A DNA stretch of 11,017 nt from Nitrospira sp. Lineage in GTDB: Bacteria > Nitrospirota > Thermodesulfovibrionia > Thermodesulfovibrionales > SM23-35. The position numbers and the translations under genes were made by a program. The stretch covers positions 1-11,017 of the forward strand of contig VGWZ01000050.1 in NCBI GenBank assembly GCA_016873595.1, written 5' to 3'. Below are positions 1-7,282 of the stretch, piece after piece (the first letter of the stretch is position 1; the number at the start of each line of letters is the position of its first letter). The notes beneath the pieces were generated by a model, which saw only the letters and a program-made list of their open reading frames with translations, was not told the origin of the DNA and made no database searches.

Positions 1-11
1 GAGCTGTATTA

Positions 12-40
12 TTGACAAAACACCTTATTTGTTTTACAAT
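12..40 (+). promoter_or_regulatory. sigma70-type promoter of vapBC
   Basis: A perfect -35 box TTGACA lies at 12-17 and a -10 box TACAAT at 35-40, separated by exactly 17 bases. The vapB ATG follows 30 bases after the -10 box, so the leader is short. This is a strong match to the housekeeping consensus. It is read from sequence only. Confidence 0.8.
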
Positions 41-43
41 TAA

Positions 44-55
44 TGTATCGATACA
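44..55. promoter_or_regulatory. palindromic candidate operator of vapBC
   Basis: TGTATCGATACA at 44-55 is a perfect 12-bp palindrome. It lies 3 bases after the -10 box, near the expected transcription start and before the Shine-Dalgarno sequence. VapB antitoxins of the AbrB/SpoVT fold commonly bind palindromes in their own promoter and autorepress, with VapC as co-repressor. The position suits that role. Assigning it as the VapB(C) site is inference. Confidence 0.5.
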
Positions 56-70
56 AGAAAAGGGGGATAA

Positions 71-277
71 ATGACAACAACAACAATATCTTCTAAATAT
101 CAGGTAGTTATACCTAAAGATGTAAGAGAGAAGCTTCATCTCAAAAGTGGGCAGAAAATGACAGCTGTTGTAAAAGGGGGTTTACTTTACTTTATTCCTG
201 AAAAACCGTTAGAAGCATTTAGAGGATTTTTAAAGGGGATGGATGCAAAAGACTTAAGAGAGGACAAAGAAAGGTAA
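71..277 (+). CDS. vapB: VapB-type antitoxin, AbrB/SpoVT-fold
   Basis: A 68-residue antitoxin. Residues 1-45 form the swapped-hairpin AbrB DNA-binding domain, recognised by TTISSKYQVVIPKDVREKL followed by a G-Q-K-M turn and a short beta strand. The charged C-terminal tail (about residues 46-68, F-R-G-F-L-K-G-M-D then acidic and basic residues) is where such antitoxins usually thread along and inhibit the toxin. The ATG at 71 is preceded by AGGGGG at 61-66. The stop codon overlaps the start of the next gene by one base (TAATG), the usual coupling of antitoxin and toxin. It should neutralise VapC and repress its own promoter. The family is clear; the exact subfamily is not. Confidence 0.88.
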   Translation: MTTTTISSKYQVVIPKDVREKLHLKSGQKMTAVVKGGLLYFIPEKPLEAFRGFLKGMDAKDLREDKER

Positions 278-642
278 TGTTTCTTATTGATTCCTCTGGT
301 TGGATCGAATTCTTTACCAATGGCCCTCTTGCTTCAGAATATGCAAAATATCTCAAAGACTTTACAAAAATAATAACGCCCACTATTGTACTTTATGAGG
401 TTTATAAGAAAATAAAAAAAGAACGAACAGAAGAAGATGCACTATTGGCAGTATCACTGATAAACAAGACATCAATAATGCAGTTAAGTGAAAGTATAGC
501 ACTCTCAGCAGCAGACCTAAGTCTGAAATATTTACTTCCTATGGCGGATGCCATTGTTTATGCAACAGCTTTAGAAAAAGACTGTAAAGTGATAACCAGT
601 GATACGCATTTTGAGGGTCTTGAGAGGGTAATATTTATTTAG
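277..642 (+). CDS. vapC: VapC-type PIN-domain ribonuclease toxin
   Basis: A 121-residue PIN-domain protein spanning the whole fold. The acidic residues that bind Mg2+ or Mn2+ in this family are visible: D5 in LIDSSGWIEF, E41 in IVLYEVYKK, D91 in MADAIVYATA and D109 in VITSDTHFEG. With all four present, an active endoribonuclease is expected. VapC toxins typically cut initiator tRNA or 23S rRNA, but the target here cannot be told from sequence. The start ATG overlaps the vapB stop by one base, so translation is probably coupled. It is full length for the family, with no sign of decay. Confidence 0.9.
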   Translation: MFLIDSSGWIEFFTNGPLASEYAKYLKDFTKIITPTIVLYEVYKKIKKERTEEDALLAVSLINKTSIMQLSESIALSAADLSLKYLLPMADAIVYATALEKDCKVITSDTHFEGLERVIFI

Positions 643-647
643 ATTTT

Positions 648-676
648 TTGTTGAAAATTTGCTCTAATGATATAAT
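648..676 (+). promoter_or_regulatory. putative promoter of nadE
   Basis: A perfect -10 box TATAAT lies at 671-676. The best-spaced -35 is a weak TTGTTG at 648-653 (17-base spacer); a better hexamer, TTGAAA at 651-656, gives only 14 bases. The site falls in the 73-base gap between vapC and nadE, 39 bases before the nadE start. The -10 is convincing and the -35 is not. Confidence 0.5.
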
Positions 677-715
677 AACCCCAAAGGTACACGGAAAATT
701 CATACAGGAGAATAA

Positions 716-2461
716 ATGAAAACCCTTAGGCTTGCACTTGCACAGATCAATCCTACTGTTGGAGATTTTGAGGGGAATGTCTCAAAGATTATTTATTACA
801 TTGAGGAAGCGAGTAAAGCAGGTGCGCAGATTGTTACATTTCCCGAACTTGCAATAACAGGATATCCGCCTGAAGACCTTTTGTTGAAACCACAGTTTAT
901 AGAAGATAACCTTGATGCACTCAATAAGGTTCAAGGCAATGTTGGAGACATAACAGCAATAGTGGGCTTTGTTGATAGAAAAGATGATATCTATAATGCA
1001 GCCGCAATAATTTACAACAAAACGCTTATCGATACTTACCACAAAATGTATCTCCCCAACTATGGTGTGTTTGACGAATATCGGTATTTCCAGGCTGACG
1101 CACGATGTCCTATGTACAAGATTGGCGATACATGGGTGGGTGTTACTATATGTGAAGATATTTGGTATCCAGAAGGTCCTGCAAGGCTTCAGGCGCTTGC
1201 TGGCGCGGAGTTGGTTATCAACATCAATGCGTCACCCTATCGTATTGGCAGGGGAAAGTCAAGAGAGGATATGCTTTCTGTAAGGGCATTTGACAGTATG
1301 GTCATCGTGGCATATCTCAATACTGTTGGAGGACAGGATGAGCTTGTGTTTGATGGTCACAGCATTGTTATAGACCAGAGTGGGACAGTAATCGCAAGGG
1401 GAAAACAGTTTGAAGAAGACCTCATAGTTATTGACTTAAACCTTGAGGCGGTGATGATGAGAAGGCTCCATGCACCACGCAGGAGAAAGGAAGTGATTAA
1501 ACTTGGAAAAGAAGCTGTGGAAAAAATCAGTATTCCAGTTGAAAAGACTTCTTATGAAAAAAGAAGAGTGTCACGACTTCGTTTATCATCTCTGGAACAT
1601 ACAGTATTAGAGCCAAAAGAAGAAATATATAGATCCCTTGTACTCGGCACATCTGATTATGTCTTTAAAAATGGATTTAAAGGTGTTATGGTAAGCCTTA
1701 GCGGTGGCATTGATTCTTCTCTTGTTGCATCTATTGCAGTAGATGCACTTGGTAAAGAAAATGTGACAGGGCTCTTCATGCCATCTCCCTATACATCAAA
1801 AGAAAGCAGAGAAGATGTGTATGCCCTCAGGGACAATCTTGGGATAAAGGTTGTTGAAGTTCCTATTGATAACATATTCAAAAGTTATCTTGAAGCTTTG
1901 AAACAAGAATTCCAGAATCTACCAGAAGATACAACAGAGGAAAATATCCAGGCAAGGACAAGAGGAAATATCCTTATGGCATTCTCAAACAAATTTGGGT
2001 GGCTTGTCCTCACAACCGGGAATAAATCAGAGTTGAGTGTTGGATATGCAACCCTTTATGGTGATATGGCAGGCGGGTTTGCGGTCATAAAGGATGTACC
2101 AAAAACCATGGTATATGAGCTTTGCAAATGGAAGAATAATAAAGAGGGAAGGGCTGTAATACCTGAAAGGGTCTTACGGAAAGAGCCTTCTGCAGAACTA
2201 AGACCTGACCAGAAAGATACAGATACGCTTCCACCTTATCATGTGCTTGACCCCATATTAAAAGCATATATAGAGGATGACAAGAGTTTCGACGAGATAT
2301 TGTCCCTCGGCTGCGAAGTTGAATGTGTCCAGAATGTTATCAGGATGATCGATAAGAGTGAGTACAAGAGGAGGCAGGCACCTCCAGGAATAAAGATAAC
2401 ACAGAGGGCGTTTGGAAGGGATAGACGTTTTCCGATAACAAACAGATACAGGGGTCATTAA
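716..2461 (+). CDS. nadE: glutamine-dependent NAD+ synthetase
   Basis: A 581-residue two-domain enzyme that amidates nicotinic acid adenine dinucleotide to NAD+ using ATP and glutamine, the last step of NAD synthesis. Residues 1-270 form a nitrilase-type glutaminase with the E-K-C triad at E44 (FPELAITGYPPEDLL), K110 (YHKMYLPNYGVFDE) and C146 (TICEDIWYP); this domain releases ammonia from glutamine. Residues 300-581 form the synthetase, with the ATP-pyrophosphatase loop SGGIDSS at 329-335, then ARTRGNILM and TTGNKSELSVGY, and the C-terminal ITQRAFGRDRRFPITNRYR. Length matches the bacterial Gln-dependent class; NH3-dependent forms lack the N-terminal domain. The ATG follows CAGGAG (705-710) by 5 bases. 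It heads a run with the next two genes, and nadC lies about 5 kb downstream. Confidence 0.96.
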   Translation: MKTLRLALAQINPTVGDFEGNVSKIIYYIEEASKAGAQIVTFPELAITGYPPEDLLLKPQFIEDNLDALNKVQGNVGDITAIVGFVDRKDDIYNAAAIIYNKTLIDTYHKMYLPNYGVFDEYRYFQADARCPMYKIGDTWVGVTICEDIWYPEGPARLQALAGAELVININASPYRIGRGKSREDMLSVRAFDSMVIVAYLNTVGGQDELVFDGHSIVIDQSGTVIARGKQFEEDLIVIDLNLEAVMMRRLHAPRRRKEVIKLGKEAVEKISIPVEKTSYEKRRVSRLRLSSLEHTVLEPKEEIYRSLVLGTSDYVFKNGFKGVMVSLSGGIDSSLVASIAVDALGKENVTGLFMPSPYTSKESREDVYALRDNLGIKVVEVPIDNIFKSYLEALKQEFQNLPEDTTEENIQARTRGNILMAFSNKFGWLVLTTGNKSELSVGYATLYGDMAGGFAVIKDVPKTMVYELCKWKNNKEGRAVIPERVLRKEPSAELRPDQKDTDTLPPYHVLDPILKAYIEDDKSFDEILSLGCEVECVQNVIRMIDKSEYKRRQAPPGIKITQRAFGRDRRFPITNRYRGH

Positions 2462-2475
2462 AGGAGTCTGGTACA

Positions 2476-2739
2476 TTGATTAAAAAAAGGTTTTTTCTGA
2501 CAATAGCCTTATCTATTTTTATTACTCTTTTTGTTGTGAGTAATGTTTTTTCTGAAGATAATAAAAACTTTCAGTTCAAGAAGCAGACTGAAATTCAGCA
2601 GGTAAAACCTAAAAAACCTGTAAAGATTAAACTAAAACGTTCAGCTGACGACAGATACACATGGGAACTTACTGGTGATGATGTTGATGAAATCGTCAAA
2701 GCTGACAGGCGACTCAGGAAACTGCTGAAAATAGAGTGA
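2476..2739 (+). CDS. small exported protein of unknown function
   Basis: An 87-residue protein starting at TTG, with AAGGAG (2461-2466) nine bases upstream and overlapping the nadE stop. Residues 1-26 look like a signal peptide: a positive N-terminus (IKKR), a hydrophobic core (FFLTIALSIFITLFVV) and a plausible cleavage site after S26 (NVFS|ED). The mature part is about 60 residues, highly charged and basic in the middle (KPKKPVKIKLKR), then WELTGDDVDEIVKADRRLRK, likely a helix. No cysteine is present. I recognise no named domain; similar short proteins seem to occur as conserved hypotheticals in related genomes, which is recollection rather than a search. Its stop overlaps the rsmI GTG start (GTGA), so the two are probably co-translated. 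No function is assigned. Confidence 0.75.
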   Translation: MIKKRFFLTIALSIFITLFVVSNVFSEDNKNFQFKKQTEIQQVKPKKPVKIKLKRSADDRYTWELTGDDVDEIVKADRRLRKLLKIE

Positions 2740-3563
2740 AAGGCACTCTCTACATAGTTTCAACCCCAATAGGTAACCTCGAAGATATTACCCTCAGGGC
2801 ATTGCGCATTCTCAAGGAAGTGGATATCATCGCTGCAGAAGATACAAGACACACACAAAAACTTCTCTCCTATTATGGGATTTCTAAACCATTAATAAGC
2901 TACTGGGGAGCAAAAGAGAAGGTGAAGTCCACACAAGTTCTTGAAAGACTGTATTCAGGGCAGTCTGTTGCACTCGTCTCAGACGCCGGGACTCCCGGGA
3001 TATCTGATCCCGGCACAGTACTTATAAAAAAAGCAATAGAGGAAGGTATTAATGTTATTTCTATACCTGGAACATCAGCATTAATTGCTGCACTCTCAGT
3101 ATCAGGACTTTCAACACATGGATTTACCTTTATGGGATTTCTTCCTCACAATAAAAGCCAGCGCCGGAAGGTACTTGCCGATTTGGTTCTTGAAACGAGG
3201 ACACTCATTTTTTACGAAGCGCCACACAGGATTCTTGAAACACTTTCAGATATTGAGAAAATATTCGGGTATAGAAAGGCAGCAGTTATAAAAGAGATGA
3301 GTAAATTTTTTGAGGAGATTTTCAGAGACAATCTTCCGGAACTATCACAAAAACTCAAAAAATCAACAATAGCAGGGGAGTATGTCATTGTGGTAGAAGG
3401 CAGAGGAGAGGAGAAGAGGCTTGCAACAGATGATGTCATTTTAGAAGTGAGATCTTTAATGAAAAAAGGCATTGGAAGAAAGGAGGCTGTAAAAAAAGTT
3501 GCTGAGACATATAGGATGAGCAAGAAGGAACTTTACTCTAAAAGCCTGAACGAAAACCCTTGA
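2736..3563 (+). CDS. rsmI: 16S rRNA (cytidine1402-2'-O)-methyltransferase RsmI
   Basis: A 275-residue SAM-dependent tetrapyrrole-methylase-fold enzyme that 2'-O-methylates C1402 in the decoding centre of 16S rRNA. Diagnostic motifs are STPIGNLEDITLRALRIL (9-26), AAEDTRHTQKLL (33-44), the SAM loop SDAGTPGISDPG (82-93), IPGTSALIAALSVSGL, and FYEAPHR in the second half. The C-terminal 40 residues (RKEAVKKVAETYRMSKKELY) form the small helical domain typical of RsmI. The GTG start overlaps the preceding stop by 4 bases; the nearest AGGAA (2715-2719) is too far away to serve well, so coupling to the upstream gene is likely. A promoter for the next gene is embedded over its stop codon. The family assignment is secure. 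Confidence 0.95.
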   Translation: MKGTLYIVSTPIGNLEDITLRALRILKEVDIIAAEDTRHTQKLLSYYGISKPLISYWGAKEKVKSTQVLERLYSGQSVALVSDAGTPGISDPGTVLIKKAIEEGINVISIPGTSALIAALSVSGLSTHGFTFMGFLPHNKSQRRKVLADLVLETRTLIFYEAPHRILETLSDIEKIFGYRKAAVIKEMSKFFEEIFRDNLPELSQKLKKSTIAGEYVIVVEGRGEEKRLATDDVILEVRSLMKKGIGRKEAVKKVAETYRMSKKELYSKSLNENP

Positions 3564-3588
3564 CTTTTTCGTTACTTATCAATAAAAT
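3560..3588 (+). promoter_or_regulatory. sigma70-type promoter of the response regulator-valS-nadC run
   Basis: A -35 box TTGACT lies at 3560-3565 and a -10 box TAAAAT at 3583-3588, with a 17-base spacer. The -35 overlaps the rsmI stop codon (3561-3563), so the downstream genes can be transcribed separately from the nadE-rsmI run. The expected start is near 3595, about 30 bases before the response-regulator GTG. Confidence 0.7.
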
Positions 3589-3623
3589 TTCCAATAATAT
3601 CTTAGATAATTGTGAGGTGAATT

Positions 3624-4556
3624 GTGGCACATAAACTGCTTCTTGCAGATGATAGTATAACAATACAAAAAGTAGTAGAACTTATCCTGACAGAGGAAGA
3701 TTTTGAAATCAAGGCTATGAATAACGGCGAGGAAGCATTGGCTGTGGTTTCTTCTTTTAAACCTGATGTTATCCTTGCTGATATAGAGATGCCTAAAATG
3801 AACGGTTATCAGCTCTGTGAAAAGATAAAACAGGACCCTGCCACTCGTGATATACCGGTGATACTTCTTGCAGGGGCATTTGAACCGATTGATGAAGAGC
3901 TTGCAAAACAGGTCGGTGCAGATGATTATGTGGTGAAACCATTTGAATCACAAGAATTGATAAGCAAGATCAATGCGGCACTTACAATATCAGCTGTAGT
4001 TGCAGAAGCTGAGGCTGTTGGTATAGAAGCAGGAGCAGGTGAAGAGGAGCTCTGGGCAATGGAAGAGATTCCAAAGGTTGAAGAATGGCTAGCAGAAGAA
4101 AAAATTGAAGTTGGCACAGAAGAAGTATTTGAGGCTGCAGAGGACGAAGGTGTGACAATTGAAGAGCCAGCACCAATACCCGAAGAAGCCATCCCGTATG
4201 AAATTGAAAAGGCTGTACCTCCACAAGCAATCGTTCCAGAAGTTGAACTTCCATCAAAAGATGAGATTAAAGAGATGTTTGAGAAGGCTGTTCATGATAG
4301 ATTATCCTCGCTATTATCCTCGTTTGATTTAAAAGAGGCTATACTTTCTTCGCTTATGCCTTTGATGAGGGATTCTGTAGAGAAAATACTATGGGAAGTT
4401 GCACCTGACCTTGTTGAGAGGATGCTCAAAGAGATGTTAAAAGGCTCCCTTGAATCCCTTTCAAAAGAGGTTGAAAAAGTAATCTGGGAAACTGTACCTG
4501 ACCTTGCAGAGACGATGATATCTAAAGAGATAGAGAGGGTAAGGTCAGAATTTTAG
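3624..4556 (+). CDS. response regulator with acidic linker and duplicated C-terminal helical motif
   Basis: A 310-residue protein. Residues 1-120 form a receiver domain with acidic pocket D9-D10, phospho-acceptor D53 (LADIEMPKMNGY) and K105 (DYVVKPFE). The usual Ser/Thr after the fourth strand is Ala (A83 in VILLAGAFEP), so the phosphorylation-linked conformational change may be atypical. Residues 125-210 are a Glu/Pro/Ala-rich, probably disordered linker. Residues 211-310 are helical and carry two copies of V-E-K-x-[IL]-W-E-x-x-P-D-L-x-E-x-M at 252-267 and 283-298. There is no DNA-binding domain, histidine kinase or GGDEF output. The GTG start has GAGGTGA at 3614-3620. The tail faintly resembles the C-terminal helices of PopZ-type polar scaffolds (inference). 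No cognate kinase is next to it. Its stop overlaps the inferred valS start. Confidence 0.88.
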   Translation: MAHKLLLADDSITIQKVVELILTEEDFEIKAMNNGEEALAVVSSFKPDVILADIEMPKMNGYQLCEKIKQDPATRDIPVILLAGAFEPIDEELAKQVGADDYVVKPFESQELISKINAALTISAVVAEAEAVGIEAGAGEEELWAMEEIPKVEEWLAEEKIEVGTEEVFEAAEDEGVTIEEPAPIPEEAIPYEIEKAVPPQAIVPEVELPSKDEIKEMFEKAVHDRLSSLLSSFDLKEAILSSLMPLMRDSVEKILWEVAPDLVERMLKEMLKGSLESLSKEVEKVIWETVPDLAETMISKEIERVRSEF

Positions 4557-7282
4557 AAAAAGGCTACAATCCAAAGGGAATAGAAGAAAGCTGGTATGGA
4601 TTCTGGGTCTCAAAGGACTATTTCAGTCCAGACCCTGTTTCTCAAGGAAATCCTTACTGCATTGTTATACCACCTCCGAACATTACAGGCTCTCTTCACA
4701 TGGGCCATGCCCTTAATACCACACTCCAGGATATTCTTTGCCGATGGAAAAGGATGTCCGGGGATAAAGTTCTCTGGTTACCAGGTGTGGACCACGCAGG
4801 TATCGCAACACAGAATGTTGTAGAAAAACAGCTTGCTGCTGAAGGGCTCGACAGGCATACAATAGGTCGTGACGCGTTTATTGAAAGAGTCTGGAAATGG
4901 AAGGAAGAATATGGTGGCAAGATTATTCATCAGTTAAAGAGGCTCGGTGCTTCCTGTGATTGGTCGAGAGAGAGGTTTACCCTTGATGAAGGACTCTCAA
5001 GGGCGGTAAAAGAAGTTTTTGTAAGACTTTACGAAGAAGGTCTCATATACAGGGATAACAGGCTGATAAACTGGTGTCCTCGCTGCAATACCGCACTTTC
5101 AGATCTTGAAGTCGAACACGAAGAATTAGAAGGCAAACTCACATTTATAAAATATCCTCTTACCCCCCCTGTTCCCCCCCTTAGTAAGGGGGGGATAGAG
5201 GGGGGGTATATCACCGTAGCAACGACGAGGCCGGAGACCATGCTCGGCGATACTGCAGTGGCAGTAAACCCTGATGATGATCGGTACAAAAGTTTTATAG
5301 GAAAAACTGTGTATTTGCCTCTCACGCAAAAGGAAATCCCGATTATAGCAGATCCTGCTGTTGATCCTTCATTCGGAACAGGTGCAGTGAAAATTACCCC
5401 AGCACATGATTTTAATGATGAGGCTATTGCAAAAAAACAGAGCCAGGACTTAGAGTTCATAACGGTAATAGATAAGAATGGTCGCATGACAGAGAATGCA
5501 GGAGCAAGATATGCTGGGATGGACAGATATGAGTGCAGGAAACTTGTCCTCAAAGATTTAAAGGAAAAAGGTCTTATAGAAAGAGAACAAAAGTACATAC
5601 ATTCAATCGGACACTGCTACAGGTGCAAGACTGTTATCGAGCCTTTATTAACCCTTCAGTGGTATGTGAAGGTGAAGCCACTTGCAATGGATGCGATTAA
5701 GGCTGTAGAAGAAGGAAGGATTGTCATCATACCGAAGTCATGGGAGAACACGTATTTTTCCTGGATGGAAAATATCAAAGACTGGTGCATATCCCGTCAG
5801 ATATGGTGGGGACACAGGATACCTGCATGGTACTGTCAGAAAATGCAAAATTCAACATGTAAAAATCAAAATGGGGTCATAATATCAAGAACTGTACTAC
5901 AGGTGTGCCCTTATTGTGGCTCAGAAGAGTTAGTTCAGGATGAAGATGTTCTTGATACATGGTTTTCATCAGCGCTCTGGCCTTTTTCTACACTTGGTTG
6001 GCCTGATGAGACAATGGACCTCAAGACTTTTTATCCGACGAGTGTTCTTGTCACAGGCTTTGATATCATCTTTTTCTGGGTAGCACGGATGATAATGATG
6101 GGACTTAAATTTATGGGTGATGTACCTTTCAGACATGTTTACATACATGCCCTTGTGAGAGATATACGAGGCCAGAAGATGTCTAAATCAAGGGGCAATG
6201 TCGTTGATCCTCTCACGATGATGGATAGATATGGAACAGATGCCTTCAGATTTACACTTTCTGCTTTTGCTGCCCAGGGACGCGATATAAAATTTTCAGA
6301 AGACAGGGTCGAAGGGTACAGACATTTTGTAAATAAGCTCTGGAATGCAACAAGATTTATTCTCATGAATGCTGAATCTTATACTCCAAACTTCAAACCG
6401 GATTCTCCAATTTCAACTTCACACTCATTACTTTCACGAAGATGGATAGTGAGCAGGCTTGCAGCTACTGCAGATGATATGAATAGGGCACTTGAGGAAT
6501 ATCGGTTTAATGATGCTGCAAACAGTATATACCAGTTTATGTGGCATGAGTTCTGCGATTGGTATATAGAGATGGCGAAACCTGAACTCCAGAATCAGAA
6601 TTTTAAAAACATCACTATGCAATGCCTCCTCTCTACTCTTGATTTATCCTTGAGGTTGCTCCATCCCTTTATGCCCTATGTGACAGAAGAAATATGGCAG
6701 AAGATACCCCATGTGAAAAGTGAAAATGAAAAAATTGCAGAGAGTATTATGATTTCTGATTACCCGAGAAATCTTCCAAGGGACTTTAAAGCAGAAGAAG
6801 AAATGTCCTATGTGATGGATGCGATCACAGGGATAAGGACTATACGGGGAGAACTCAACGTCCCACCATCTGTGAAACTGAATGTATCCATAAGGACTTA
6901 CTCTCAGACAATAGAGAAGATATTGAATGAAAACGTGCACTATATCAAAGTGCTTGCAAATGTTGCTGAAATAGAGATAGGTATGAATGTAAAAAAACCC
7001 GGAGGCTCTGCAACTTTTGTGAAAAGTTCCATGGAAATATATGTACTTCTTAAAGGAATAGTGAATGTTGAAGCAGAAGTCGCAAGACTAAAAAAAGACG
7101 AGATAGAGGTTGAGCGGACAATCATTTTATTGAACAAGAAACTTGTCAATGAGGACTTTTTGCAGCGGGCACCCAGAGAAGTTATTGAGAAAGAAAAGGT
7201 AAAATATGAGGAGATGAGATTAAAAAAGGAGAGAATTGTGAAAAGTATTGAAAAACTTAAAGAGGTAGGAGGTGAGAAATGA
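4550..7282 (+). CDS. valS: valyl-tRNA synthetase, probable ATT start
   Basis: A class I synthetase that charges tRNA-Val. Numbering from ATT at 4550 gives 910 residues, normal for the family. Visible parts are the N-terminal LEKGYNPKGIEESWYGFW, PPPNITGSLHMGHAL with the HIGH-type motif H50-M51-G52-H53, the CP1 editing domain (TTRPETMLGD from T225, then GTGAVKITPAHDFNDEA), a zinc-knuckle region with C429, C437, C453 and C456, WFSSALWPFSTLGWP, KMSKS at 543-547, an anticodon-binding region, and a C-terminal coiled-coil arm (about 840-910). The first ATG (4700) is M51 inside HMGH and cannot be the start. The open frame runs back to a stop at 4523 with no ATG, GTG, TTG or CTG; ATT at 4550 has AAGG five bases upstream and the residues after it match normal ValS N-termini. 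A palindromic repeat is inserted in frame at 5161-5208. Confidence 0.93.
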   Translation: MLEKGYNPKGIEESWYGFWVSKDYFSPDPVSQGNPYCIVIPPPNITGSLHMGHALNTTLQDILCRWKRMSGDKVLWLPGVDHAGIATQNVVEKQLAAEGLDRHTIGRDAFIERVWKWKEEYGGKIIHQLKRLGASCDWSRERFTLDEGLSRAVKEVFVRLYEEGLIYRDNRLINWCPRCNTALSDLEVEHEELEGKLTFIKYPLTPPVPPLSKGGIEGGYITVATTRPETMLGDTAVAVNPDDDRYKSFIGKTVYLPLTQKEIPIIADPAVDPSFGTGAVKITPAHDFNDEAIAKKQSQDLEFITVIDKNGRMTENAGARYAGMDRYECRKLVLKDLKEKGLIEREQKYIHSIGHCYRCKTVIEPLLTLQWYVKVKPLAMDAIKAVEEGRIVIIPKSWENTYFSWMENIKDWCISRQIWWGHRIPAWYCQKMQNSTCKNQNGVIISRTVLQVCPYCGSEELVQDEDVLDTWFSSALWPFSTLGWPDETMDLKTFYPTSVLVTGFDIIFFWVARMIMMGLKFMGDVPFRHVYIHALVRDIRGQKMSKSRGNVVDPLTMMDRYGTDAFRFTLSAFAAQGRDIKFSEDRVEGYRHFVNKLWNATRFILMNAESYTPNFKPDSPISTSHSLLSRRWIVSRLAATADDMNRALEEYRFNDAANSIYQFMWHEFCDWYIEMAKPELQNQNFKNITMQCLLSTLDLSLRLLHPFMPYVTEEIWQKIPHVKSENEKIAESIMISDYPRNLPRDFKAEEEMSYVMDAITGIRTIRGELNVPPSVKLNVSIRTYSQTIEKILNENVHYIKVLANVAEIEIGMNVKKPGGSATFVKSSMEIYVLLKGIVNVEAEVARLKKDEIEVERTIILLNKKLVNEDFLQRAPREVIEKEKVKYEEMRLKKERIVKSIEKLKEVGGEK
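5161..5208. repeat. GC-rich palindromic repeat inserted in frame in valS
   Basis: A near-perfect 48-base inverted repeat. The outer arms TACCCCCCCT (5161-5170) and AGGGGGGGTA (5199-5208) are exact complements. The inner arms CCCCCCCTTA and TAAGGGGGGG (5174-5194) are exact around a single central G. Unpaired segments of 3 and 4 bases separate the two stems. In frame it encodes TPPVPPLSKGGIEGG (residues 205-219), between FIKYPL and YITVATTRPETM, where most ValS proteins have only a few linker residues. Short repeats encoding PPLxPPLxKGGxxGG-like peptides are scattered through several bacterial genomes (general knowledge, not searched). The base composition contrasts sharply with the surrounding AT-rich gene. 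Confidence 0.8.

Noticed and set aside
4541..4570. A -1 frameshift joining the response regulator to valS as one polyprotein
   Set aside because: The frames do differ by -1 at the overlap (GAA TTT TAG), but there is no good slippery heptamer for the regulator's reading frame and no clear downstream stimulatory structure. A separate ATT start is simpler, though not proven.
4700..4702. ATG 4700 as the valS start
   Set aside because: It is the Met within HMGH of the ATP-binding motif and would remove the first 50 residues, including PPPNITGS, so the enzyme would be inactive.
5163..5206. C7/G7 homopolymers as evidence of a sequencing error or frameshift in valS
   Set aside because: The reading frame is intact across the element and both flanks match ValRS, so the homopolymers need not be errors.
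5029..5598. A 189-codon open frame on the minus strand within valS
   Set aside because: It lies wholly opposite a well-supported synthetase gene, has no family resemblance, and its PPSIPPLLRGG segment only reflects the palindromic repeat.
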